Shown in pieces: positions 1 to 7,834 of a DNA stretch of 10,854 bases. The translations under genes and the position numbers were made by a program. Positions within the stretch are counted from its first letter, which is position 1. Each line of letters starts with the position of its first letter. The notes beneath the pieces are model-generated. The model was not told the DNA's origin, searched no databases, and saw only the letters and a program-made list of their open reading frames with translations. This DNA is from JBGTKH01 sp041744735 (GTDB lineage: Bacteria > Planctomycetota > Planctomycetia > Pirellulales > Pirellulaceae), in NCBI GenBank assembly GCA_041744735.1, contig JBGTKH010000164.1, positions 1-10,854 of the forward strand, given 5' to 3'.

Positions 1-1496
<1,496 letters not shown>

Positions 1497-1523
1497 ATTG
1501 ACCTAATTCCTGCGGAATGATCC

Positions 1524-1784
1524 ATGGACCCAATTCAAATTCTCGGCCACTTACATCGAGAACCATTCCAGCCGATTCGCGTGTGCCTGTCGGACGGTTC
1601 GTCGTATGAGGTTACGCATCCGGAGTTGGCCTTAGTCACTCGCACCGAGGTGGCGATTGCTATCAGGCCGGCGGCGGGCAAGTTGCCCGATCATATGGTC
1701 TATTGCGACCCACTGCACATCACTCGTATCGAACCGCTAAACGGCGCTAAATCGAAATCAGCGTCGAAAAAACGTAGGGCTTAG
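1524..1784 (+). CDS. Small conserved planctomycete-type hypothetical protein (86 aa)
   Basis: An 86-residue protein of unknown function. It opens with a short helical segment (DPIQILGHLHREPFQPIRV) followed by alternating beta-like segments: LSDGSSYEVTHPELALV, then TEVAIAIRPAAG, then MVYCDPLHITRIEPL, and ends in a basic tail (KSKSASKKRRA). The pattern 'xPFxPxxxxLxDGxxxxVxHPE ... HITRIEPL' is one I recognise from many uncharacterised small proteins in planctomycete genomes; this is recall, not a search. No signal peptide or membrane segment is visible, so it is likely cytoplasmic. It sits 27 bases after the glycyl-tRNA synthetase stop and 13 bases before the TIM-barrel gene, consistent with one transcript. 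The ATG at 1524 is the natural start; only a weak GGAA lies upstream. The basic tail could bind nucleic acid, but nothing shows that. Confidence 0.8.
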   Translation: MDPIQILGHLHREPFQPIRVCLSDGSSYEVTHPELALVTRTEVAIAIRPAAGKLPDHMVYCDPLHITRIEPLNGAKSKSASKKRRA

Positions 1785-1797
1785 CGATCGACGTTTG

Positions 1798-2616
1798 ATG
1801 AAACCCGCCATCAGCCAAGTCTGCTGTCTCAATTCGCCGTTTGAGAAAGACGTCGCCGATTTCGCGGCCGGGCACTGCGGGGCGATCGAAGTTTGGTTGA
1901 CGAAGTTGGAAACGTTTCTTCAATCGCATGCGGTGGATGACGCGCGGCGGCTGTTGGACGAGCATGAGTTGACGGCGCCGGCGGCCAGTTATCAAGGCGG
2001 ATTGTTGACGAGTCAGGGCGAGGCGCGACGAGAAGCGTGGGAGTTGTTCGGCCGGCGGCTGGATTTGTGCAAGCAGCTTGGAATCGGCACGTTGGTAGTT
2101 GCGTGTGACATTGCGGGGCCGTTGACACAGCAGGATATCGAGCGAGCCCAGATGTCACTCACGCAGGCGGCGCAACAGGCGGGCATGCGCGGCGTCCGTG
2201 TCGCTCTTGAATTTCAGGCGCGGGCGGCGTTTGGTAACAATTTGCAAACGGCCACGGCGTTGGTGGCGGAAGTCGGGAGCCCGCATCTGGGAATTTGCTT
2301 GGATGCATTCCACTATTACACCGGCCCGAGCAAGCCCGACGATTTGGCTCACCTGACCAAGGACAACTTGTTTCACGTCCAATTCTGCGACCTGGCCGAC
2401 GTGCCGCGCGAATTTGCCGCCGACTCGGACCGCATCCTGCCCGGCGACGGCGACATTCCGCTGGGGCCGATCATCGACCACTTGCAGGCGATCGACTACC
2501 AGGGACTCGTCTCGCTGGAACTAATGAACCCGCAGATCTGGCAAATCCCCGCGCTGCAACTCGGCGAGATCGGCACAACGGCGCTGCGAAAACTGCTTGG
2601 GCAAGCCGCGCAATAA
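1798..2616 (+). CDS. Sugar phosphate isomerase/epimerase-like TIM-barrel protein
   Basis: A 272-residue protein of the xylose-isomerase-like TIM-barrel superfamily (AP endonuclease family 2 fold), cytoplasmic, without signal peptide. The expected metal and substrate residues are in the usual order: Glu138 (VALEFQ), Asp169 and His172 (ICLDAFHYY), His193 (FHVQFCD) and Glu241 (VSLELMN). The loop PGDGDIPLGPI (215-225) matches the 'PGxGxIxxxxI' turn of the family. Such enzymes isomerise or epimerise sugars, inosose or hydroxypyruvate, and sequence alone does not tell which. ATG 1798 is chosen over the adjacent TTG at 1795; no clear Shine-Dalgarno is seen, so translation may be coupled to the gene ending 13 bases upstream. 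Its TAA stop at 2614-2616 overlaps the T-tract of the opposing terminator. Family assignment is firm; substrate is unknown. Confidence 0.88.
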   Translation: MKPAISQVCCLNSPFEKDVADFAAGHCGAIEVWLTKLETFLQSHAVDDARRLLDEHELTAPAASYQGGLLTSQGEARREAWELFGRRLDLCKQLGIGTLVVACDIAGPLTQQDIERAQMSLTQAAQQAGMRGVRVALEFQARAAFGNNLQTATALVAEVGSPHLGICLDAFHYYTGPSKPDDLAHLTKDNLFHVQFCDLADVPREFAADSDRILPGDGDIPLGPIIDHLQAIDYQGLVSLELMNPQIWQIPALQLGEIGTTALRKLLGQAAQ

Positions 2617-2654
2617 AAAACGCGGGCCGGAGTGGCTGGCACTTCGACCCGCGT
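2615..2654 (-). terminator. Intrinsic terminator of the repeat-tail gene (minus strand)
   Basis: On the minus strand, arms at 2654-2640 and 2634-2620 pair at 14 of 15 positions (one G-U pair, one A-C mismatch) around a five-base loop, followed at once by six T residues (2620-2615). It lies 23 bases past the stop of the gene at 2677-3576 and overlaps the stop codon of the opposing TIM-barrel gene. The hairpin could also slow plus-strand transcription, but no T-tract follows it in that direction. Confidence 0.85.
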
Positions 2655-2676
2655 GAAGTTTACGCATTCGTTGCAA

Positions 2677-3576
2677 CTACTTCGCCGATGATTCCGGCTT
2701 CTTCTCGCCTTCCGGTTTCTTGTCGCCTTCCGGTTTCTTCTCGCCTTCCGGTTTCTTGTCGCCTTCCGGTTTCTTGTCGCCTTCCGGCTTCTTGTCGCCT
2801 TCCGGCTTCTTGTCGCCTTCCGGCTTCTTCTCGCCTTCCGGCTTCTTGTCGCCTTCCGGCTTCTTGTCGCCTTCGGGCTTCTTGTCGCCTTCCGGCTTCT
2901 TGTCGCCTTCGGGCTTGGCTTTCGGCTTCTGCTCGCCTTCCGCCTTGTCCTTCGGCTTCTGCTCGCCTTCCGCTTTGGCCTTCGGCTTTTGTTCACCTTC
3001 GGGCTTGGCTTTGGGCTTTTGCTCGCCTTCCGGCTTGGCCTTCGGCTTTCCTTCACCGGCCGGCTTCTTGCCTTCGGCGCCTTCCTTCTTAGCGCCGAGT
3101 TGTTCGCGCTGCTCGGGAGTCAGGACAGCCAAGATTTCCTCATGCAGCGCGCCGTGCAGTTTCTTCAATTCGCCCTGAGCGGCTTCGATGGCGGCTTGTT
3201 GTTCGGCAGTGGGCTTGAACGCCACGGCGGCCTTCAGTTCTTCGCCTTCCTTGCCGGCTTCTTTGGCCTTCTTAATCGCTTCGGCCTGAGCCTGCTTCTG
3301 CTCATCGGTGATGATGGACTTCTGCTTGGCTTGAATTGCTTCAGCCTTCTCGGCGTACTTGGCCACGATCGCTTTGACCTTCTGGGTCTGTTCGTCCGTC
3401 AGCTTGGCCTTTTCCAGCTTTTGTAGCACGGCCGTTTCCAGCGACGAAGCCTTCGACTCCTTAGCTTCCTTTGCAGGCTTTTCCTTATTGCCCTTCTCGG
3501 CATCCCCGGCCGACAGCGGGGCGGCGATCGAAAACACGAGCGTCAACAACAACGCTGACTTGACAACATTCTTCAT
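2677..3576 (-). CDS. Secreted Lys/Glu-rich LTxxQ-motif protein with hexapeptide-repeat tail
   Basis: A 299-residue exported protein of unknown function. Residues 1-23 are a Sec signal peptide (MKNVVKSALLLTLVFSIAAPLSA, probable cleavage before GD). Residues 45-160 are charged and helical and carry two LTxxQ-type motifs, LTDEQ (59-63) and LTPEQ (152-156), recalling the periplasmic Spy/CpxP group and many planctomycete 'LTxEQ' proteins. The rest is low complexity: five KPK[A/D]K-[P/A]EGEQ-like units (177-221), then twelve PEG[D/E]KK units (222-293), ending PESSAK. The tail is zwitterionic, Pro- and Gly-containing and probably disordered. The ATG at 3576 is preceded by GGAGA seven bases away. It is last in the minus-strand gene series, 223 bases after the DUF1501 gene, with a strong terminator behind it. 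A wall-, polymer- or metal-binding role is possible but not shown. Confidence 0.85.
   Translation of the reverse strand: MKNVVKSALLLTLVFSIAAPLSAGDAEKGNKEKPAKEAKESKASSLETAVLQKLEKAKLTDEQTQKVKAIVAKYAEKAEAIQAKQKSIITDEQKQAQAEAIKKAKEAGKEGEELKAAVAFKPTAEQQAAIEAAQGELKKLHGALHEEILAVLTPEQREQLGAKKEGAEGKKPAGEGKPKAKPEGEQKPKAKPEGEQKPKAKAEGEQKPKDKAEGEQKPKAKPEGDKKPEGDKKPEGDKKPEGDKKPEGEKKPEGDKKPEGDKKPEGDKKPEGDKKPEGEKKPEGDKKPEGEKKPESSAK
2698..2913 (-). repeat. Twelve 18-base tandem repeats coding for PEG[D/E]KK
   Basis: Twelve uninterrupted 18-base units each encode PEGDKK or PEGEKK. In protein order the variable residue reads D D D D E, D D D D E, D E, suggesting a five-unit higher-order block. Units near the C terminus share an AAA lysine codon where most others have AAG, which marks sub-blocks that were copied together. 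The unit is a multiple of three, so length changes keep the frame. Confidence 0.95.
2914..3048 (-). repeat. Degenerate 30-base repeats coding for KPKxKxEGEQ
   Basis: Four full ten-residue units (KPKAKPEGEQ twice, KPKAKAEGEQ, KPKDKAEGEQ) and a fifth KPKAK that runs into the PEGDKK array. They are less uniform in DNA and protein than the 18-base array, so they are probably the older repeat, and the shared PEG core suggests the shorter unit arose from the longer one. Confidence 0.85.
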
Positions 3577-3583
3577 CGTACGG

Positions 3584-3588
3584 TCTCC
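3584..3588 (-). promoter_or_regulatory. Shine-Dalgarno of the repeat-tail gene
   Basis: On the minus strand GGAGA lies seven bases before the ATG at 3576. It supports that ATG and the signal peptide that follows. Confidence 0.6.
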
Positions 3589-3686
3589 AGTGTGAGAGGA
3601 ATCATAGCTCCGGACGGTTCCTAACCAGCCGGTAACCTACGGGCAAACTTTGCGGAAATCCAATTCCGAATTTCGACAGGTGCAAA

Positions 3687-3720
3687 GAGAACCCCGGTTG
3701 TGTCACGAACCGGGGTTCTC
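3687..3720 (-). terminator. Perfect 13-bp inverted repeat, probable terminator after the DUF1501 gene
   Basis: GAGAACCCCGGTT (3687-3699) and its exact complement (3708-3720) flank an eight-base loop. On the minus strand the stem is followed by TTTGC, a short T-tract. It lies about 80 bases beyond the DUF1501 stop and 110 bases before the next minus-strand start, so it probably ends or attenuates the upstream transcript. Confidence 0.7.
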
Positions 3721-3767
3721 GTGAGGGGCACTTCGTTCGTCTTCTCGTAACGGAACTCGTGAGAATT

Positions 3768-3787
3768 CCGAAGTTTCACAACTTCGG
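3768..3787 (-). terminator. 8-bp hairpin directly after the DUF1501 stop
   Basis: CCGAAGTT (3768-3775) and AACTTCGG (3780-3787) form a perfect stem with a four-base loop, 12 bases after the DUF1501 stop codon. On the minus strand AATTCTC follows, a poor T-tract. It may stabilise the mRNA 3' end or act with the larger hairpin at 3687-3720. Confidence 0.45.
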
Positions 3788-3799
3788 CTACGGTTACAG

Positions 3800-5104
3800 T
3801 TAGGCAAATAGGCTGCGAATCACGTTACCGTTGCGGACGATCATGATCGGCCGGCCGGTGTTGCGGTGATATTCCTTCTGGTGGTCGATACCGAGGCTGT
3901 GATAGTACGAAGCAGCCACGTCGTCCGGCGAGATGGCCTCGTTGGCCGGCAGTGTCGCTTTGTCGTCGCTCTCGCCGATCACTTGGCCGCCGTGAACACC
4001 GCCGCCAGCCAGCAACATGAACATGCAGCGCGGATAGTGATCGCGGCCGCCTTCAGCGCTGCGGGTGTTGATCTTCGGCGTGCGGCCGAATTCGCCCGTG
4101 ACGTACACGGCGGTCGAATCCAGCAGGCCCTTCTGTTCCAGGCCGTTCAACAACGCGGCCAAACCAACATCCAATTTCGGCAGCAGATTCGTTTTCAGCT
4201 TTGTGAAGTTGTCTTGGTGCGTGTCCCAGCCGCCGAGCGTCAGCGTGACGAACTTCACACCGGCGTCGACCAAGCGAGTGGCCAACAAGCAGCTCACGCC
4301 GAACGGATCTTCACCGTATGGCTTGGCGAATGCGGGCGACTCTTGGCTGATGTCAAACGCATCGCGCGACCGCTTCGAGGTGATGATCGCGTGAGCCTGT
4401 TGTCCGAAACGATCCAGACCTTCCAGCAGTTGGCTTTCGGCTTCCACGCCCTTGAACGTACGGTCCAGGTCGCTCAACAGGTTCTGACGCTTCTCGACTT
4501 CGGCCACAGTCAGGCCGCCCGACAGCGCGATGCCGCGGACGCTGAACGGCACACCGGCCCGCGGAGTGGCGGCGGTGTTCAGCGGAGCGTATTGTACACC
4601 CAAGAATCCCGCGCGTTGATTGCTGTTGGGAATCGCGACCGAAGTCGGCAGGTCAGCAGGCGATTGCATTTCCTTGGCGACGACCGCGGCATAACCAGGA
4701 TACTCGAGCGAAGGCAGCGGCTTGTTGCCCGTGTTCACGTACTCGGTGCCCAATTGATGAGCGCCCAACGTGTGCGTGACGCCGCGGATGATGGCGAACG
4801 TGTCGGCACAGCGGGCCAAGTTCGGCAGGTGTTCCGAAATCTCGACGCCCTTCGCGTTGGTCTTGATCGGGTTGAACGAGCCGCGGTATTCGCTGGGCGC
4901 GTTCGGCTTCAGGTCGAAGGTGTCCATGTGCGACGGGCCGCCCGTCAGGTTGATGAAAATACCGGCTTTGGCATTGCCGCCGTTCACTTCGCCGGCTTCC
5001 GCCATTCGCAGATAGCTGGCCAGCGTCAGTCCGGCGCCGCCCAGCACGCCAACCTTCAAAAAGTCACGTCGCTTAACCCCATCGCAAGTTCGGTGCATCG
5101 ACAT
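3800..5104 (-). CDS. DUF1501 family protein, Tat-exported
   Basis: A 434-residue protein of the DUF1501 family, which has an alkaline-phosphatase/sulfatase-like fold and is greatly expanded in planctomycetes; no reaction is established. The N terminus carries a twin-arginine signal (KRRDFLKVG at 11-19, then a hydrophobic stretch to about 33), so it is probably folded before export. Family landmarks are NLTGGPSHMDTFDLKP (52-67), GGWDTHQDNF (291-300), GEFGRTPK (337-344) and GRDHYPRC (353-360); their Asp, His and Glu residues are plausible metal ligands by analogy with alkaline phosphatase. The C terminus (NTGRPI...GNVIRSLF) is typical. The ATG at 5104 has AAAGGA nine bases upstream. It follows the PSCyt2/PSD1 gene, its usual partner, after 126 bases, and the pair is likely to act together outside the cytoplasm. 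Confidence 0.95.
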   Translation of the reverse strand: MSMHRTCDGVKRRDFLKVGVLGGAGLTLASYLRMAEAGEVNGGNAKAGIFINLTGGPSHMDTFDLKPNAPSEYRGSFNPIKTNAKGVEISEHLPNLARCADTFAIIRGVTHTLGAHQLGTEYVNTGNKPLPSLEYPGYAAVVAKEMQSPADLPTSVAIPNSNQRAGFLGVQYAPLNTAATPRAGVPFSVRGIALSGGLTVAEVEKRQNLLSDLDRTFKGVEAESQLLEGLDRFGQQAHAIITSKRSRDAFDISQESPAFAKPYGEDPFGVSCLLATRLVDAGVKFVTLTLGGWDTHQDNFTKLKTNLLPKLDVGLAALLNGLEQKGLLDSTAVYVTGEFGRTPKINTRSAEGGRDHYPRCMFMLLAGGGVHGGQVIGESDDKATLPANEAISPDDVAASYYHSLGIDHQKEYHRNTGRPIMIVRNGNVIRSLFA

Positions 5105-5113
5105 ATTTGTTAG

Positions 5114-5119
5114 TCCTTT
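5114..5119 (-). promoter_or_regulatory. Shine-Dalgarno of the DUF1501 gene
   Basis: AAAGGA on the minus strand, nine bases before the ATG at 5104. It selects that ATG over the second in-frame ATG two codons later. Confidence 0.55.
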
Positions 5120-5182
5120 CGAGAATGAATGATTCGCAGTTCTTGTTCTGTGGGTATGTTCGTTCTGGTCTGTCTATTTCCT

Positions 5183-5208
5183 GGTTCCCAAGCTCCGGGT
5201 TGGGAACC
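5183..5208. repeat. REP-like palindrome between the PSD1 and DUF1501 genes
   Basis: GGTTCCCAA (5183-5191) and TTGGGAACC (5200-5208) are exact inverted copies around the loop GCTCCGGG. It resembles the GTTCCCAAGCTCC...TTGGGAAC palindromes that I recall as dispersed extragenic repeats in several bacterial phyla; that link is from memory. No T-tract follows on either strand, so it is not an ordinary terminator. As a hairpin it could adjust the ratio of the two flanking mRNAs. Confidence 0.6.
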
Positions 5209-5230
5209 TATGTCATCCCGTGCCTCCTTG

Positions 5231-7720
5231 TTAGTGGTTCACGATGAATTCCTTGGTGTTCAGCAGCGCCCAGAGCACGCCGCGAAGCCCTTCGATCCTG
5301 TCGTCGCACTCCTCGATATACAGCAACGAGCGGCTCAACTCCTCGTCGTTCGGCAGGCGGCTCAAGCTTCTCAGATAGGCTTGCCGTACGAGTTCGGCGG
5401 TATCGGTGTTCTGAGTCTTCGACTCGCGAGCAACCTGATCCAGCCAGCCGGCGCGGCTGCGGTCGATCATCGACAGCATGTCGCGGTCGTTTTGCAGAAA
5501 CACGGTTTGCAGCAAACTAGGTTCCATCGAACGGTCGCAATCGCAATTGGTCTCGCGGATCGAACGGCCAAAGACCGACAAAGCATAGGCCGGTCCTGCA
5601 TTGGCCTGATTGCGGTTACTTGCTGCGGGAATCGCAATCGCACGATTCGTAACATCGTGCCGCATTGTCGCGGCGATTTGATCCGACGCCGTGGCCTGCT
5701 GAATGGCATCGTAGGCGATCTCGGCAGGCATGCGGCGCGGGACGGCGCGGCTGAAGTTCTTCTCATCCAGACGATTTGTGTCGTTGGGCTGCCAGCTCAA
5801 CTGATACGTCCGGCTGTTGGCGATGGTACGATGCACCCACTTCATGTCGAAGCCGCTCTCGATGAAGCCTTGGGCCAAGTAATCCAGCAGCGCCTTGTTG
5901 CTCGGCGGATTGGCCAGGCTCAGATCATCCGGCGGTTCGACGATGCCCACGTTGAAGTATGACGCCCATACGCGGTTGACAAACGCCGGAGCAAAAAACC
6001 GATTGTCCTTGCCACGCAGCCAGTCCATTACGATCTGTCGCGGATCGCCGGCGGCCGTTTGAACGTCGACAACTTCGCCACCAAGCAGCTTGGCATTGTC
6101 AAACATCGGATATTCTTCATCCGGGTTACGGCTGCGTTGGATGCGATTGCTGACATAGACCTCGGGAAAGGGCACGGTCTTGCCCTGCTTAATCAAACTG
6201 GGAATGGCCTGCCGCAGTTCGTTGCCTCGCAAACTGCTGATTCCCAACTTCGCGACAATGTCGTTGTATTCCTTGCGAGCATCCGGCGTCGCACCGTTTC
6301 GTCCTGCAGCGACGGTCGCAAAGAAGTTCTTGAACTGGTGGAAGTCGTCCTTCGACCACTGGTCGAACGGATGCTTGTGGCACTGGGCACACTGAATCCG
6401 AATGCCCATGAACGAGTAGGCAAACGCAACGGCGCGGGCTTCAATTTCCGTGAAGTCGCGGCGCTGCCAGTAATAGGTCATGCTCGGCAGTTCGGCGTAG
6501 CTCGCGCCTGATCCTTGCCGATAAACGTCGGTCATTTCCTTGCAGAATTCGGTGTAGCTCTGGCCAGGCTGACGGCTCGAGGCGGCTACGATGCCCTCGC
6601 ACAATTCGTCGTATGGAACGTTCTCGGACACGCGCTTGTATATCCACTCATACCATTCCTTCGAAGCGCTGCCGCGAACGGGCGAGACATTATTCAACTG
6701 CTGTTCGTTGTTGCCGGTAAAGTCGCAGAGCTTGGTGGTCCACCAAGCGGCGTAAGCCGGCGTCTCCAACAACTCGTCGATTTTCTTCGACCGTTTTTTG
6801 GGGTCGTTATCGGCCAGGAACGCTTGAACTTCCTGAGCGGTCGGCAGCGTGCCGGTCATATCCAGGCTGACGCGCCGCAGAAACTCCTCGTCGCTGGACA
6901 ACTGCGAGGGCACGACGCCCAACTTCTTCAGCTTCTCGACGACCAACTCATCCACCGTCGTCGGCGTGGGCACCTTGGGATACTTTGGCCCGACTAAATC
7001 CGACGACGGACGAATCACCGGTACGGCGACGACGGCCTTGTCGTAGGACACGATCACATGCGTGTCACCCGACTCGTTTGCGGTCATCGATCCGAGTTCG
7101 TCAATCGCGGCGACTTGTTCGTTGTTGGTTGAGAAACGACACAGCTGCGTGACGTCTTCCTGCGTGCCGTCGGCCCACACGGCGATGGCTTGCAATTGCA
7201 CCTTCTGGCCCGACTTGCTGAGCAGCACTTCCGGCGGAACAATTTCCAGCCGAGTTAACGCGTGGACATCGTCCTTATCGAACTTTGCGCCGTCTTCGAT
7301 CCAGCGGCGGATCACGTGGTGCTGCCAACTCCCCTTCTCGTATCGCAGTCCGCCTTCGTGCTCGTCGGCGCTGGTGGGCTTGAAGACGATCAGGCTGTCG
7401 TCCGGCTCCTTGACGTCGACACGCGGACTTTCGCTGGCGGTGAGAGCTTCGTAGTCCGCATTGAAATCGTAACCGAACAGCGACAGCCGGAAGCCGCCCT
7501 GTCCTTGGAACGAACCGTGGCAAGCGCGGCCGTTACAGCCCAGCCGGCCAACCAGTGGAATCACGTGCCGCTGGAAGCTCGGTGCCTCGCCGGCATTTTC
7601 GCTGGCGAAGCGCTGGTTAATCGGCGGCAATACTTCGTCGGCCGCCAATGCGGCACGCGCGGCGAACAACGTGCCGCAAAACATCAAAGTCAGACTGGTG
7701 AATCGATGGAGTATCCGCAT
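5231..7720 (-). CDS. Secreted PSCyt2/PSD1 protein (DUF1549 and DUF1553) with Ig-like domain
   Basis: An 829-residue exported protein of the planctomycete cytochrome-associated family; its biochemical role is not established. Residues 1-27 form a Sec signal peptide ending in ALAA. Residues 45-150 are a cytochrome-like N-terminal region with CNGRACHG (Cys62, Cys67, His68) and GGFRLSLFGYD. Residues 155-237 look like a bacterial Ig-like (BIG2-type) domain. DUF1549/PSCyt2 spans about 255-465 and includes FLRRVSLDMTGTLPT and a canonical CAQCH (Cys444, Cys447, His448) followed by KHPFDQW. DUF1553/PSD1 spans about 540-820, with FVNRVWASYFNVGIVEPPDD and LSLANPPSNKALLDYLA. GGAGGG lies five bases before the ATG at 7720. 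It follows the helical protein gene after 114 bases and precedes its usual DUF1501 partner. Heme binding is inferred from the motif only. Confidence 0.95.
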   Translation of the reverse strand: MRILHRFTSLTLMFCGTLFAARAALAADEVLPPINQRFASENAGEAPSFQRHVIPLVGRLGCNGRACHGSFQGQGGFRLSLFGYDFNADYEALTASESPRVDVKEPDDSLIVFKPTSADEHEGGLRYEKGSWQHHVIRRWIEDGAKFDKDDVHALTRLEIVPPEVLLSKSGQKVQLQAIAVWADGTQEDVTQLCRFSTNNEQVAAIDELGSMTANESGDTHVIVSYDKAVVAVPVIRPSSDLVGPKYPKVPTPTTVDELVVEKLKKLGVVPSQLSSDEEFLRRVSLDMTGTLPTAQEVQAFLADNDPKKRSKKIDELLETPAYAAWWTTKLCDFTGNNEQQLNNVSPVRGSASKEWYEWIYKRVSENVPYDELCEGIVAASSRQPGQSYTEFCKEMTDVYRQGSGASYAELPSMTYYWQRRDFTEIEARAVAFAYSFMGIRIQCAQCHKHPFDQWSKDDFHQFKNFFATVAAGRNGATPDARKEYNDIVAKLGISSLRGNELRQAIPSLIKQGKTVPFPEVYVSNRIQRSRNPDEEYPMFDNAKLLGGEVVDVQTAAGDPRQIVMDWLRGKDNRFFAPAFVNRVWASYFNVGIVEPPDDLSLANPPSNKALLDYLAQGFIESGFDMKWVHRTIANSRTYQLSWQPNDTNRLDEKNFSRAVPRRMPAEIAYDAIQQATASDQIAATMRHDVTNRAIAIPAASNRNQANAGPAYALSVFGRSIRETNCDCDRSMEPSLLQTVFLQNDRDMLSMIDRSRAGWLDQVARESKTQNTDTAELVRQAYLRSLSRLPNDEELSRSLLYIEECDDRIEGLRGVLWALLNTKEFIVNH

Positions 7721-7725
7721 GTTTT

Positions 7726-7731
7726 CCCTCC
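7726..7731 (-). promoter_or_regulatory. Shine-Dalgarno of the PSCyt2/PSD1 gene
   Basis: GGAGGG on the minus strand, five bases before the ATG at 7720. It is the strongest ribosome binding site in the gene series, suggesting this protein is made in larger amounts than the regulators upstream. Confidence 0.7.
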
Positions 7732-7834
7732 AGGAGTAATTGTGCGGTGAAAGTAAGCGCTACGAAGTAAATCGTGTCAGTTTCAGTACAGGCGGGGTAA
7801 TAGTCAGGCGGGTTAGGGTCACGGTCGGCGAACC

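Noticed and set aside
2698..2913. Regular repeats considered as a CRISPR array
   Set aside because: The 18-base units are contiguous with no unique spacers and encode a regular in-frame peptide.
2720..3178. Plus-strand frame with SPSGFL repeats
   Set aside because: It only mirrors the 18-base tandem repeat of the minus-strand gene; because the unit is a multiple of three, all frames through it stay open.
3866..5113. Long plus-strand open frame (415 codons) opposite the DUF1501 gene
   Set aside because: It is the antisense shadow of a clearly identified gene; its composition (rich in Arg, Gln, Val, Ala) is typical of reverse reading of GC-rich codons and it has no recognisable domain.
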